64,000 nucleotides of DNA from Herbaspirillum frisingense GSF30 (GCF_000300975.2 NZ_AEEC02000006.1:124001-188000), one strand, 5' to 3'; shown: positions 54,184 to 62,852, numbered from the stretch's first letter. Notes: a model not told the origin generated them from the sequence alone. Numbers and translations are program-made.

Positions 54184-55515
54184 ATGCCCAACTTCTCCAT
54201 CGAGGTCAGCCCGGCCGACGACCTGATCGACGTGCCACGCCGCATCATCGTGCGTGGCGCGCATCCGGGCGAGCCGGTGCGGATTTCATCGGCGACCCTG
54301 CGCAACGGCGCCCAGTGGCAGAGCAGCGCCTGCTACATCGCCGATGCGTACGGCAATGTGGATGTGAGCATGAACCCGGCCATCGATGGCGACTACTACG
54401 GCATCGATCCGATGGGCCTGCTGTGGTCGCAGCAACCGGTGCAGGCCGGGCGCCGCGACAACTTTCATTCCGATGTGACGGCGCCGCTGGTGACGACGCT
54501 GACCGTGTCGTCGCTGGACCAGCCGGGCCTGGCCCGTTGCACCCCGGCCAGCACGGAGCTGGTGCAGCGCCTGGCGGCCGAGGGCGTGATCCGGCGCGAG
54601 GTACGCGAAGAGGGGCTGGTCGGCAGCTTGTTCCTGCCGGCCACGCCCGGGCCGCACCCGGCGGTGATGATCGTCAACGGTTCCGGTGGCGGCATCAACG
54701 AACCGCGCGCGGCGCTGTATGCCTCGCGTGGCTATGCTGCCTTCGCGTTGGCTTACTTCAAGGCGCCAGGGCTGTCCAACTACATCTCCAACACGCCGCT
54801 GGAATATTTCGAGCGTGGCCTGGACTGGCTGCGTGCCGAGGTACAGCCGCTGCACGACTTCGTGGCCATCAGCGGCCAGTCGCGAGGTGGCGAACTGGTG
54901 CTGTTGCTGGGCGCGACCTTCCCGCAGAAGGTATCGGCCGTGCTGGCCTACGTGCCCAGCGCGCTGGTGCACAGCGGCCAGAATGCGGCCGACCCGGCCG
55001 TGGGCCGCGAAGGCCCGACCTGGCTGCTGCATGGCGAGCCGCTGCCACACCAGTGGCAAGACAACCGCAGCGCCAGCTGGGCGCCCTTCGACGAAGGCCC
55101 GGCACCGCATCGCCATGAACTGGCGATGCTGACCGCCTTGCAGGACGAGGAGGCGGTGGCCCGCGCCCGGATCCCGGTGGAGAGGATCGCCGGCCCGGTG
55201 CTGCTGCTGTCGGCCACCGACGATGGCTCCTGGCCTTCCAGCCTCTACTGCAGCATGGTGCGCGACAAGCTGGCCGAGGTGGCGCATCCCTGGCCGGTGG
55301 TCTGGCGCAATTACGCCAATGCCGGCCATTCCATCCTGTTCCCGTTCGTACCGACCACGCAGACCACCTATGCCCATCCGGTGTCCGGTCGCATCAGCAC
55401 CGGTGGTGGTGAGCCGTCCGCGAATGCCCGCGCCGATATCGACTCCTGGCAGCAGGCGCAGCACTTCCTGCGCGACGCGCTGACCAGGCATTCATCCAAC
55501 AAGGAGACTTCATGA
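54184..55515 (+). CDS. BAAT-type acyl hydrolase/acyltransferase
   Basis: A 443-aa protein with the two-domain layout of bile acid-CoA:amino acid N-acyltransferase and acyl-CoA thioesterases: an N-terminal beta-sandwich (about 1-130) and a C-terminal alpha/beta-hydrolase (about 140-430). The nucleophile elbow is SGQSRGG with Ser near residue 233, an Asp in TDDGSWPS and a His in AGHSILFPF complete a triad. No signal peptide. It is 4 bp from the binding-protein gene and its stop overlaps the next start, so it is part of the same operon. Likely cleaves or transfers an acyl group of the imported compound. Confidence 0.82.
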   Translation: MPNFSIEVSPADDLIDVPRRIIVRGAHPGEPVRISSATLRNGAQWQSSACYIADAYGNVDVSMNPAIDGDYYGIDPMGLLWSQQPVQAGRRDNFHSDVTAPLVTTLTVSSLDQPGLARCTPASTELVQRLAAEGVIRREVREEGLVGSLFLPATPGPHPAVMIVNGSGGGINEPRAALYASRGYAAFALAYFKAPGLSNYISNTPLEYFERGLDWLRAEVQPLHDFVAISGQSRGGELVLLLGATFPQKVSAVLAYVPSALVHSGQNAADPAVGREGPTWLLHGEPLPHQWQDNRSASWAPFDEGPAPHRHELAMLTALQDEEAVARARIPVERIAGPVLLLSATDDGSWPSSLYCSMVRDKLAEVAHPWPVVWRNYANAGHSILFPFVPTTQTTYAHPVSGRISTGGGEPSANARADIDSWQQAQHFLRDALTRHSSNKETS

Positions 55516-56033
55516 GTACCCCCGCCTACGACATCAGCAAGGATGTCATCGACCAACTGTCCGGCCTCGACGCCGGCAGCCCGCTGCACAGCCTGCGCCA
55601 TCAGCGCGAGAAGGTGGCGGTGGCTTCGCAGGGCAGCTATGACACGCTGTTCGATCCTGCGCTAGCAGGCATCGGCCTGGACGAGCGCCTGCTGGTGGCG
55701 CTGTACGCCTGCCGCCTGGCCGGTGCCACCGACCTGGCTGCGCACTATCGCAGCCGCGCCCAGGCAGTACCGGCCGAGGCCGGGCAACTGGCCGTGGCCG
55801 ACAGTGGTGAGCCTGAGCAGCTGCCCCCGGGGCGCCTGCGCGCCATGCTGGAATTCACCCGTGCGCTGACGCAGCGCCCGGTCGACGGCGACAAGGCCGC
55901 CATCGAGAAGCTGCCAGCGGCCGGCATCAGCACCCCTGCGGTGGTGGCGCTGTCGCAGCTGATCGCCTTCGTGTCCTATCAATTGCGCGTGGTCGCGGGC
56001 CTGAAGGCCATGCGTGCTGCGGCGGCTCAGTAA
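55512..56033 (+). CDS. CMD-domain protein (Avi_7170-like family)
   Basis: A 173-aa carboxymuconolactone-decarboxylase-fold protein. It shares the helical fold of AhpD but has only a single Cys (in LYACRLAG) and so no CxxC redox centre. It resembles, from memory, the TIGRFAMs family named for Avi_7170, which travels with an AhpD-like partner and an ABC transporter. ATGA overlap with the hydrolase upstream, 11 bp to the peroxidase downstream. Confidence 0.75.
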   Translation: MSTPAYDISKDVIDQLSGLDAGSPLHSLRHQREKVAVASQGSYDTLFDPALAGIGLDERLLVALYACRLAGATDLAAHYRSRAQAVPAEAGQLAVADSGEPEQLPPGRLRAMLEFTRALTQRPVDGDKAAIEKLPAAGISTPAVVALSQLIAFVSYQLRVVAGLKAMRAAAAQ

Positions 56034-56044
56034 GGAGAATCGAC

Positions 56045-56647
56045 ATGAGCGACATCATCAAGGCCAACGGCTTTACCAATGAAACCCTGGAGTGGGATGC
56101 GTGGCTGGATGTGATCCAGCTGGAGCAGGCCAGCGAAGACCAGGTGAAGGTGCTGGAGGAGAGCCATCCCAAGGCCAAGACGTCGGACTATTACCTGTTC
56201 CTGGCGCACCAGCCGGACATCCTGCGCCAGCGGTCGGCAGCCTTCAACGCGATCATGTACGCGCCGGGCGGCTTGTCGCGCGCGGAGCGTGAGCTGGGCT
56301 CGCTGGTGGTTTCGCGCATCAATGGCTGCGTGTATTGCGCGTCGGTGCATGCGCAGCGTTTCGAGCAGCTGGCCAAGCGCAATGACACGGTGAAGCAGGT
56401 GTTCGATTCGCCGTATGGGGCGGGCGTGGATGCGCGTGAGCAGGCGGTGGCGAAGTTTTCTGCGGAGTTGACGGAGACGCCGGGTGAGATCGGTGCGGCG
56501 CAGATCAAGGCGTTGTATGACGTGGGTCTGTCGGAGCTGGAGGTGTTGGATCTGATCCATTCGGTGGCGATCTTTGCCTGGGCCAATCGGCTGATGCTCA
56601 ATTTGGGTGAGCCGGTGTTTGCGGATGGCTCCAAAGCCGAGGCTTGA
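56045..56647 (+). CDS. AhpD-like alkylhydroperoxidase (Avi_7169-like family)
   Basis: A 200-aa peroxidase-related protein of the AhpD/CMD fold. The redox centre CVYCASVHAQ has C95 and C98 with H102, the arrangement needed for thiol peroxidase activity. In mycobacteria AhpD is reduced by a lipoylated protein; here an H-protein-like lipoyl carrier follows 28 bp downstream. From memory it matches the Avi_7169-named family that pairs with the upstream CMD protein. Acts in the cytoplasm. Confidence 0.82.
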   Translation: MSDIIKANGFTNETLEWDAWLDVIQLEQASEDQVKVLEESHPKAKTSDYYLFLAHQPDILRQRSAAFNAIMYAPGGLSRAERELGSLVVSRINGCVYCASVHAQRFEQLAKRNDTVKQVFDSPYGAGVDAREQAVAKFSAELTETPGEIGAAQIKALYDVGLSELEVLDLIHSVAIFAWANRLMLNLGEPVFADGSKAEA

Positions 56648-56675
56648 GGTTCATCTTTATTTTTAGGAGGCTGTA

Positions 56676-57053
56676 ATGCTGATTCCCGATCATCTTGTCT
56701 ATGCCCAGACCCATGAGTGGGTGCGGGTGGAGGAGGACGGTTCGCTGACCATCGGTATTACCGATTTTGGGCAGGAGCAGTTGGGGCCGCTGGTCTATGT
56801 GGAGATGCCGGCTGTTGGGCGTTCTTTGGTGCGGGGGGAGGAGTCGGGGATTGTTGAGTCCAACAAGACGGCTTCGGATTTGCATGCGCCAGTTGATGGG
56901 GTTGTGCTGGCTGTCAATGAGGCGCTTGTGGAGACGCCTGATGCTGTCAATGATGCGCCCTATGAACAGTGGATCTTCAAGCTGCAGCCGGCTGGGGCGT
57001 TTTCTTCTGAGGGGTTTTTGGATGCTCAGGGGTATTTGAAGCTGGTTTCCTGA
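56676..57053 (+). CDS. glycine-cleavage H-protein-like lipoyl carrier (orphan)
   Basis: A 125-aa biotinyl/lipoyl-fold protein homologous to GcvH: THEWVRVEEDGSLTIGITDFG, then ESNKTASDLHAPVDGVV with lipoyl-lysine K64 (the usual site is ESVKAASD). There is no gcvT or gcvP in the window, so it is not in a glycine-cleavage operon. It follows the AhpD-like gene by 28 bp with AGGAG before the ATG, so is likely the last gene of the operon. Codon use is slightly less GC-rich than upstream genes. It may carry reducing equivalents to the peroxidase. Confidence 0.85.
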   Translation: MLIPDHLVYAQTHEWVRVEEDGSLTIGITDFGQEQLGPLVYVEMPAVGRSLVRGEESGIVESNKTASDLHAPVDGVVLAVNEALVETPDAVNDAPYEQWIFKLQPAGAFSSEGFLDAQGYLKLVS

Positions 57054-57080
57054 TTTGGTTTTTGTTTGTTGCTGGGGCTT

Positions 57081-57874
57081 GGGTAGTCTGCACGGAATTT
57101 CTTCCTTCGCCCTGGCTTAATTTCTATCTCTCTCCGGTCGGAGGGGAGCGCCGGGGGCGGCCCGGCAGCCGCTCACTTTCTTTGGCCCGCCAAAGAAAGT
57201 AAGCAAAGAAAACGGCCCCCAAGAGCCAGCCCTCCTGCGGAGGGTTCCCGCCGGAGTGAAGCAGCAAGTGGGAAAAATAGAGTCGCTTCGCTCCCACTAT
57301 TTTTCTGATCCACTTGCCGCTCCACTCCGGCGGCTGGCTCCCAAGGGGGAAAGCGTGTCCGGCTCGCCTTCGGCCTCGCGGGGGGCTCGCCTTCGGCTTC
57401 GTGGGGGCTTGGCACATCTTGGTGGGGCGCTGCTGGTACTTTTTCTCTCTTGATTTTTTTCGTCTGTTCGACTGAGCAGGGTCGTATCGGGATACTCCGC
57501 CAGCATTAAGTTTTGATTAATGCATCTACCAAGATCATTAAATCCGTGGCATTCCGAAGCCGAAGGCGAGCCCCCCGCGAGGCCGAAGGCGAGCCGGATC
57601 GGCTGTCCGCTTCTGCCCCGCCGCGTTGGGCCCCATGAGAACGGATCAGGAAAATAGTGGGAGCGAAGCGACTCTATTTTTCCCGTTCTCGTGGGGCCCA
57701 ACGTGGGGACCCTCCGAAGGAGGGCGGGGCAGTAGCGGTCGCCTTCTTTTGCTTACTTTTCTTGGCGAAGCAAGAAAAGTGAGCGGCTGCCGGGCCGCCC
57801 CCGGCGCTCCCCTCCGACCGGAGAGAGATAGAAATTAAGCCAGGGCGGAGGAAGAAATTCCGTGCAGACTACCC
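57081..57874. repeat. 794-bp nested interrupted palindrome
   Basis: Three separate arm pairs share one centre at about 57477: outer arms of about 98 bp (57081-57179 and 57777-57874, one mismatch over most of their length), middle arms of 42 bp (57270-57311 and 57643-57684, one mismatch), inner arms of 43 bp (57359-57401 and 57555-57597, perfect). The segments between the arms are diverged. The outer arms themselves contain small hairpins such as ACTTTCTTTG/CAAAGAAAGT. Frames crossing it do not resemble proteins. It lies between the H-protein gene and a convergent LysR gene and could terminate both. Confidence 0.85.
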
Positions 57875-57907
57875 GCCGTTTAATCAAAAAATCGAAGCCC
57901 CAAAAGC

Positions 57908-58804
57908 TCAGCCATAAAAACCAGCCATCCCCCGATACTCCCCCAACCACTTGGCAAACAGCAAAGCCTCCGCCCCCGCCTGCGGAGAAATCCCCAGGTA
58001 ATAAGGCGCCAAGGCCATCCGCAAATCAGGCAGCGGACACACCAGCCGCCCCGAACGCAGATCATTGTCCGCCAGCGATACCGGCGACAACGCCAACCCC
58101 AGCCCATCCACCACCGCCTGCAACACGAAATGCACGTGATCGAAATACAGCATCGCCTGCCCCCGCGAGCGCTTCAAGCCCGCCAGCCTGCGCCAGTCCT
58201 CCCAGTCATTGCGCCGACTGCGCGACAGCAACAGCGTATGCCGCCCGATGCCCGCCACGCCCTCCAGCGGCATCGACTTCAGCAACGCAGGCGAAGCCAC
58301 CAGCACCAACTCGTCCTCCATGAAACGCTGCACCTTCAAACTCTCCGGCCAATTGGTCTCCCCCCGCCGTACCGCGATATCGAAGGAAGACCCGGCCCGG
58401 CCAACCGCCGCCGTGCTGGTCACTACCTGCGGCGCAATGCCCGGATAACGCTCCACGAAATCGGAAAGATGCGGAATCAGCCAGCGCACCGCAAAGGACG
58501 GCCGCACATTGATCACCACCGTGCGGGTAGGGGCGTCGCGCATCACGCGGCGCGCCGCCGTGGCCAGGATGTCCAGCGCCGGGCTGGCTTCCTCGAAGAA
58601 CTGCCGGCCGCGTTCGGTCAGCAACACCTGACGCACGCGACGCTCGAAGAGCGGCATGCCCAGGTAGTCTTCGAGATTCTTGATCTGGCGACTGATGGCG
58701 CCATGGGTGACATTGAGCTCGTGCGCGGCCAGCGTGAAACTCTGATGGCGGGCCGCCGCCAGGAAGGCCCGGATGGCGTTGAGCGGAAGGGAAAGGTCGG
58801 CCAT
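57908..58804 (-). CDS. LysR-family regulator (GcvA-like)
   Basis: A 298-aa regulator with N-terminal HTH (LNAIRAFLAAARHQSFTLAAHELNVTHGAISRQIKNLE, in parts) and PBP2_GcdR/GcvA-type ligand domain. LTERGRQFFEEASPALDIL is the typical linker. It is divergent from the MFS gene and convergent with the operon ending at 57053. GcvA-type proteins often control amino-acid or efflux genes; here the MFS gene is the most likely target. The H-protein homologue nearby may be coincidental to the GcvA resemblance. Confidence 0.88.
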   Translation of the reverse strand: MADLSLPLNAIRAFLAAARHQSFTLAAHELNVTHGAISRQIKNLEDYLGMPLFERRVRQVLLTERGRQFFEEASPALDILATAARRVMRDAPTRTVVINVRPSFAVRWLIPHLSDFVERYPGIAPQVVTSTAAVGRAGSSFDIAVRRGETNWPESLKVQRFMEDELVLVASPALLKSMPLEGVAGIGRHTLLLSRSRRNDWEDWRRLAGLKRSRGQAMLYFDHVHFVLQAVVDGLGLALSPVSLADNDLRSGRLVCPLPDLRMALAPYYLGISPQAGAEALLFAKWLGEYRGMAGFYG

Positions 58805-58879
58805 GCGTCAGATTTTATCACGCATGCCTGGAATTAATATCGTTTGTCAGCGCCGCCCACGCGGCGCAACATCAGGCCC

Positions 58880-60031
58880 ATGACCACGCCAGACCTCCGC
58901 CAGGCCGACCTCGATTCGCGCCATGCCGCCATGTCGCTGTCGGCCGCCTTGCCCTGCGACATCGTTCTCTACCTCCTGCTGCCGATGTACTCCGACCAGT
59001 TCCACGTGAGCCTGGCCGAGGCCGGGGTGCTGCTGGCGGCCAACCGGCTGGTGCGCATCGCCGGTTATCGCTGGGTGGCGGCCTTCTATGCCAGACGCGG
59101 TGATCGACCCACCTGCACCCTGGCGGTGTGCGCGGCCATCCTCTGTGCGCTGGGCTATACGGTGGCCAGCGGCTTTTGGGCGCTGCTGCCGCTGCGGCTG
59201 CTGTGGGGCATGGCGTTTGCCGGGCTCAACCTGTCGACCCAGGCCATGTCGACGTCCAATCCGCAAGGGGCGGCGCGGCGTTCCGGGCGCTCGCGCGGGG
59301 TGATCGCTATCGGCCCGATGCTGTGGTTGCCCACGGCGGCCTTGCTGGCCGCGCATGTGGGACCGCGCATGGTGTTCCTGCTGGTGGCCTGCACCGCGGT
59401 GCTGGGCCTGCTGGCGGCGCGCCGCTTGCCGGCCCATGGCTATGCCCCCCCGCAGCCACGCCGCTGGAAGCTGCCCAATGCGCTGGACTGGTGGTCTTTC
59501 CTGGAAGGTCTGACGCTGGACGGGCTGTTCATCGTCGGACTGGCCTACATGAGCAAGCAATCCTTTGGGGCGGATGGTGAACTGGTGGCCGGGGTGCTGA
59601 TGGCGCTGCGCTATGCCGGCGAGATCGTATTGAGTCCCCTGGGCGGATGGCTGGCCGAGCGTTTCGGTGCGGTGAAGGTGCTGGTCACGCTGTCGCTGGC
59701 GACCTGCGTGGCGCTGGTGGGATTCGGGGGCGGGTTGCTGTGGCTGTTCGCCGGCTTGATCGTGATCCTGCGCGCCTTGCAGCTGCCGCTGCTGGCGCCC
59801 ATCGTGGCGGCTCGTACGCCTCCGGGGCAGCGGGTGCATGCGCTGGCGGGGCGGGCCATCTGGCGTGATATCGGGGCCGGCATGGGGCCGATGATGGCAG
59901 GGTTGCTGTTGCCGGTGATGTCTTCGCTCTGGTTGTATGGACTGGCGGCTGCGGCCCTGGCATTGGCCGCGCTGGCCTGCGGCCGCGAACCGGCACCGGT
60001 ACCCGCACCCTCCGCCGCACGGGGCCCCTAG
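58880..60031 (+). CDS. MFS transporter
   Basis: A 383-aa inner-membrane protein with 11-12 predicted helices. The frame continues upstream from 58844, but ATG 58880 (MTTPDLRQ) is the most credible start. A Major Facilitator loop YARRGDRPTCTLAV after helix 2 and RAFxAGL-type helices are seen; LPMYSDQFHVSLAEAGVLLAANR is typical of the YbfB/AraJ-like families (in parts). Divergent from the LysR regulator, so presumably controlled by it. Substrate unknown. Confidence 0.85.
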   Translation: MTTPDLRQADLDSRHAAMSLSAALPCDIVLYLLLPMYSDQFHVSLAEAGVLLAANRLVRIAGYRWVAAFYARRGDRPTCTLAVCAAILCALGYTVASGFWALLPLRLLWGMAFAGLNLSTQAMSTSNPQGAARRSGRSRGVIAIGPMLWLPTAALLAAHVGPRMVFLLVACTAVLGLLAARRLPAHGYAPPQPRRWKLPNALDWWSFLEGLTLDGLFIVGLAYMSKQSFGADGELVAGVLMALRYAGEIVLSPLGGWLAERFGAVKVLVTLSLATCVALVGFGGGLLWLFAGLIVILRALQLPLLAPIVAARTPPGQRVHALAGRAIWRDIGAGMGPMMAGLLLPVMSSLWLYGLAAAALALAALACGREPAPVPAPSAARGP

Positions 60032-60150
60032 GCCGGACGGGCTATCGGGGGCTTATGCGCCCACCGGATATCGATGCGCCCATCGCTTCGTTCACAGCCG
60101 CGCGGCCCTTGGATAGCATGAGGCACTTGTCTTTCGATCCGGGAGTCCTC

Positions 60151-60306
60151 ATGCAAGACCATCACATCTACCAGGAACTCGGCAGCCTCGCGCTGGAGCC
60201 CCTGCAACCGTCCGAGCGCAAGCTGATCGGCACCATTTTCCTGTTCGGCTTGGCGTTGCTGGGTCCCTTGTTCCTGCTGCAGCGCTGGTTGCCGCTGGGC
60301 GGCTGA
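60151..60306 (+). CDS. small single-pass membrane protein
   Basis: A 51-aa protein with a polar N-terminus and one hydrophobic helix (IGTIFLFGLALLGPLFLL). GGGAG lies five bases before the ATG. Convergent with the serine acetyltransferase gene. The frame opens upstream to 60055 but the strong ribosome site fixes the start. Function unknown. Confidence 0.55.
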   Translation: MQDHHIYQELGSLALEPLQPSERKLIGTIFLFGLALLGPLFLLQRWLPLGG

Positions 60307-60342
60307 CCGACCCATGCATGCCGGCAGAGCGCAGGTCAGCCT

Positions 60343-61266
60343 TCAGTCGCTCAGCATTTCCGCCTGCGAGATATTGCTGGCCGGTGGCACGCTGTGGGTG
60401 AGCCAGACATTGCCGCCGATGACCGAGCCCTGTCCGATGGTGATGCGGCCCAGCAGGGTGGCGCCGGCATAGACCACCACGTCATCCTCGACGATGGGGT
60501 GGCGCGGGATACCCTTGACCAGTGAGCCATCCGGCTCCTGCGGGAAACGCTTGGCGCCCAGCGTCACCGCCTGGTACAGACGTACATTGCGGCCGATGAT
60601 GGTGGTCTCGCCGATCACCACGCCAGTGCCGTGGTCGATGAAGAAGCTGGGGCCGATCTGCGCTGCCGGGTGGATGTCGATGCCGGTGGCAGAGTGCGCG
60701 ATGTCGGCGATCAGGCGTGCCAGCAAGGGGGCGCCCAGCTGATGCAGGGCATGCGCCAGCCGGTGGTAGATGATGGCGGTAGTGCCGGGATAGCAGAGCA
60801 GGATTTCCGAAATGCTGGAGGCCGCCGGGTCGCCGTGGTAGGCCGCCTGGATATCGCTGACCAGCACGTCGCGTATGCCCGGCAACTGATGCGCGAACTC
60901 ACGCGTGATCACGTCAGCGCGCTCGCGCAACAGGCTGTCTTCTTCGCTGTCGCTGCTGAAGTAGAGGCTGCGGCGCACCTGTTCCTTCAGGATGCACAAG
61001 GCTGCATTCAACTGACTCCCCACGAAATAATCGATGGTCTCGTCCGACAGGTCGGTGTGGCCGTAATGCGTGGGGAACAATGCCGCCTGCAGATGCGCCA
61101 GCAGCGTCTTCATCGCCTCTCGCGAAGGCAGTTCGCGGATTTCGCCGCGATAGCGGATCTTGTTGGTCACTTCGCGTGAGGTACGCAGCCCGGCCACCAC
61201 GGCAGACAGGCCCATCCCGGCCGATTCGGCCAGGGCGTTCAATTCGGGGGTATGTGAAGTATCCAT
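60343..61266 (-). CDS. epsC: serine O-acetyltransferase, EpsC type
   Basis: Cytoplasmic hexapeptide-repeat enzyme of 307 aa making O-acetylserine for cysteine synthesis. The N-terminal helical region (about 1-160) is longer than in CysE and typical of EpsC. The left-handed beta-helix starts around residue 195 with IDIHPAAQIGPSFFIDHGTGVVIGETTIIG (in parts), which holds the catalytic His and Asp of the SAT active site (DHGTG). No cysK adjacent. Stands alone, with the small membrane protein convergent downstream. Confidence 0.88.
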   Translation of the reverse strand: MDTSHTPELNALAESAGMGLSAVVAGLRTSREVTNKIRYRGEIRELPSREAMKTLLAHLQAALFPTHYGHTDLSDETIDYFVGSQLNAALCILKEQVRRSLYFSSDSEEDSLLRERADVITREFAHQLPGIRDVLVSDIQAAYHGDPAASSISEILLCYPGTTAIIYHRLAHALHQLGAPLLARLIADIAHSATGIDIHPAAQIGPSFFIDHGTGVVIGETTIIGRNVRLYQAVTLGAKRFPQEPDGSLVKGIPRHPIVEDDVVVYAGATLLGRITIGQGSVIGGNVWLTHSVPPASNISQAEMLSD

Positions 61267-61793
61267 CCCGGCATGCTATCAAAAATGCAGGCAGCGCGTC
61301 GGCGGGCTGTTCCAACGTGGCCAGCACGGACGGCGAGGAAATTGTCGGATCTGCAAGGAACTGGCGCCGCATGCCGTCGGGCAGGGACCAGTGGAAGGGA
61401 GGGAGTGGGTAACCGGAAGAGCGCGGAAGAGCGATTCGCGGCGCCCAGTTCTATCTGAAAAGTGGCGCCGCAATTGAATCTGCTCTGGGAACGTACTTTA
61501 TCGGCTAATAGATTTTGATGCAAACACTCATTTAACATATCTATATGCACAATTTGATCTGGCGCAAAGGCAGTGTGGGCGGGCCTTTCGGGCAGATGCC
61601 GGAGTTTTAGGGTCGCTTGCCTCCCTGTGACCTCCCTGCATCACTCAGGGAATTCCTGACGCCTTTTCCCGCCGCTCTCAGGAAGCACCCGATACTTGGC
61701 GCCACAACAAAAACGTAAAGTTCTCTCCATACCAGCTGCACAACGAAGTCCGAGCAAGGGGCGAGGACCAGGCAGCGATCAGGGAGAGATCAA
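61267..61793. other. intergenic region with possible pilin promoter
   Basis: About 527 bases. TTGATG (61515-61520), a 17-base spacer and TATCTA (61538-61543) make a weak promoter candidate, with TATGTTAAAT-like AT-rich sequence around it, giving a leader of about 240 nt before the pilin gene. The ribosome site before the gene is GGGAGA. Frames here are shadows. Confidence 0.4.
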
Positions 61794-62294
61794 ATGTTCA
61801 ATGCCAAGAAAAACCGCTTCGTTGCCGCCACCGTCGCCGCCGTCGTGCTGGCTTCCAGTGCACCTGCTTCCTTCGCTGCCACCGCCAGCGGCACGCTGAC
61901 CATCAGCGCCTCGGTGGTTGCCGCCTGCACTGTGGTCGGTTCGGCCATCGCCTTCGGCGCCTACACCCAGAGCGTGGTCAACCAGTCCGGCACCATCACC
62001 GTGCTCTGCACCAACGGCACCGCCTACAACGTCGGCCTGGACGCCGGTACCGGCACCGGCGCCACCGTCAGCAACCGCAAGATGAGCGCGGCCGGCGGCG
62101 GTACCCTGAACTATGCGCTGTACCGCGATGCAGCCCGCACCAACAACTGGGGCTCGACCATCGGCACCGATACCGCCACCGGCACCGGCTCGGGCCTGAC
62201 CCAGACGCTGACCGTGTACGGCCAGATCGCCGCCGCCCAGACACCGCTGGCAGGTGCCTATTCGGATACCGTCACCGTCACCTTGACCTACTGA
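61794..62294 (+). CDS. Csu-type/spore-coat-U-domain fimbrial subunit-like protein
   Basis: Secreted protein of 166 aa with signal peptide (AAVVLASSAPASFAA cut near residue 29). The mature part is a beta-rich SCPU domain: opening GTLTISASVVAACTVVG and a second Cys in VLCTNGTAYN form the pilin disulfide, the C-terminus is AYSDTVTVTLTY, the donor-strand type end. No chaperone or usher gene lies nearby, so export must depend on a system elsewhere. A strong terminator follows. Confidence 0.85.
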   Translation: MFNAKKNRFVAATVAAVVLASSAPASFAATASGTLTISASVVAACTVVGSAIAFGAYTQSVVNQSGTITVLCTNGTAYNVGLDAGTGTGATVSNRKMSAAGGGTLNYALYRDAARTNNWGSTIGTDTATGTGSGLTQTLTVYGQIAAAQTPLAGAYSDTVTVTLTY

Positions 62295-62386
62295 TTTCGC
62301 CACGACGACCGCCGCCTGCGTTCACCGCAGCGGCCCTCGTCGCACCACACCGGATTACCGGGAAGCCCTGAGGGGGGCTGACTTTT

Positions 62387-62421
62387 GGGCGTGCTTCCGC
62401 AAGGAGGTGCGCCCTTTTTTT
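62387..62421 (+). terminator. intrinsic terminator after pilin gene
   Basis: GGGCGTGCTTCC and GGAGGTGCGCCC-type stem (GGGC at 62387-62390 pairing with GCCC at 62411-62414, inner CTTCC/GGAGG pair) followed by seven T residues. Confidence 0.8.
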
Positions 62422-62471
62422 GTTTGTGATGCAATAGCGGCCTGATTGATTGCGAGAAGGGTAGGCAAGCC

Positions 62472-62852
62472 ATGCGTATGGTCCGCTCCATCTGTTGCGC
62501 CTTCGTGGCGTTTTCCTTGCTGAGCTTGCCCTGGGTGGCGGCGCAGGCACAGGCCGCCCCTGCTACAGCGGCGGTCGTCCCGGTGCCGGTGCCAGCCGTG
62601 GGCACGGCCGCGCCTACACCGGTGGCCAGTGACATCACGCGCAGTTGCGCCGCCGGGGCCGGTTGCGTGCTCACCTGCCTGAACATGGCCGGCGAAACCG
62701 TGCTCACCGAAACGGCGACGCGGGCGGTGCGGAGCATTTCGCTCTCCAACGGCAACAGCGAATTCCGCCTGGATAACGGCAATGCCGGCATCAATGTGGT
62801 GCTGGTCTCGCATGACAACCTGATGTGCAAGCTCAGCGGTGGGGTGCTGTAA
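62472..62852 (+). CDS. hypothetical secreted protein
   Basis: A 126-aa protein with signal peptide (cut near residue 27 after AQA), a Pro/Ala/Val-rich low-complexity stretch and a small Cys-containing C-terminal domain (SCAAGAGCVLTCLNM, and C near the end). Not recognised. It is downstream of the pilin terminator, same strand, so probably its own transcript. Stops 13 bp before the palindromic element. Confidence 0.6.
   Translation: MRMVRSICCAFVAFSLLSLPWVAAQAQAAPATAAVVPVPVPAVGTAAPTPVASDITRSCAAGAGCVLTCLNMAGETVLTETATRAVRSISLSNGNSEFRLDNGNAGINVVLVSHDNLMCKLSGGVL

Noticed and set aside
52497-54305. A 602-codon frame antisense to the binding-protein gene
   Set aside because: Shadow of a strongly biased gene; translation is Gly/Val/His-rich without any domain.
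57862-58323. Pro-rich frame starting inside the right palindrome arm
   Set aside because: It is antisense to the LysR gene and highly Pro/Ala-biased; no ribosome site.
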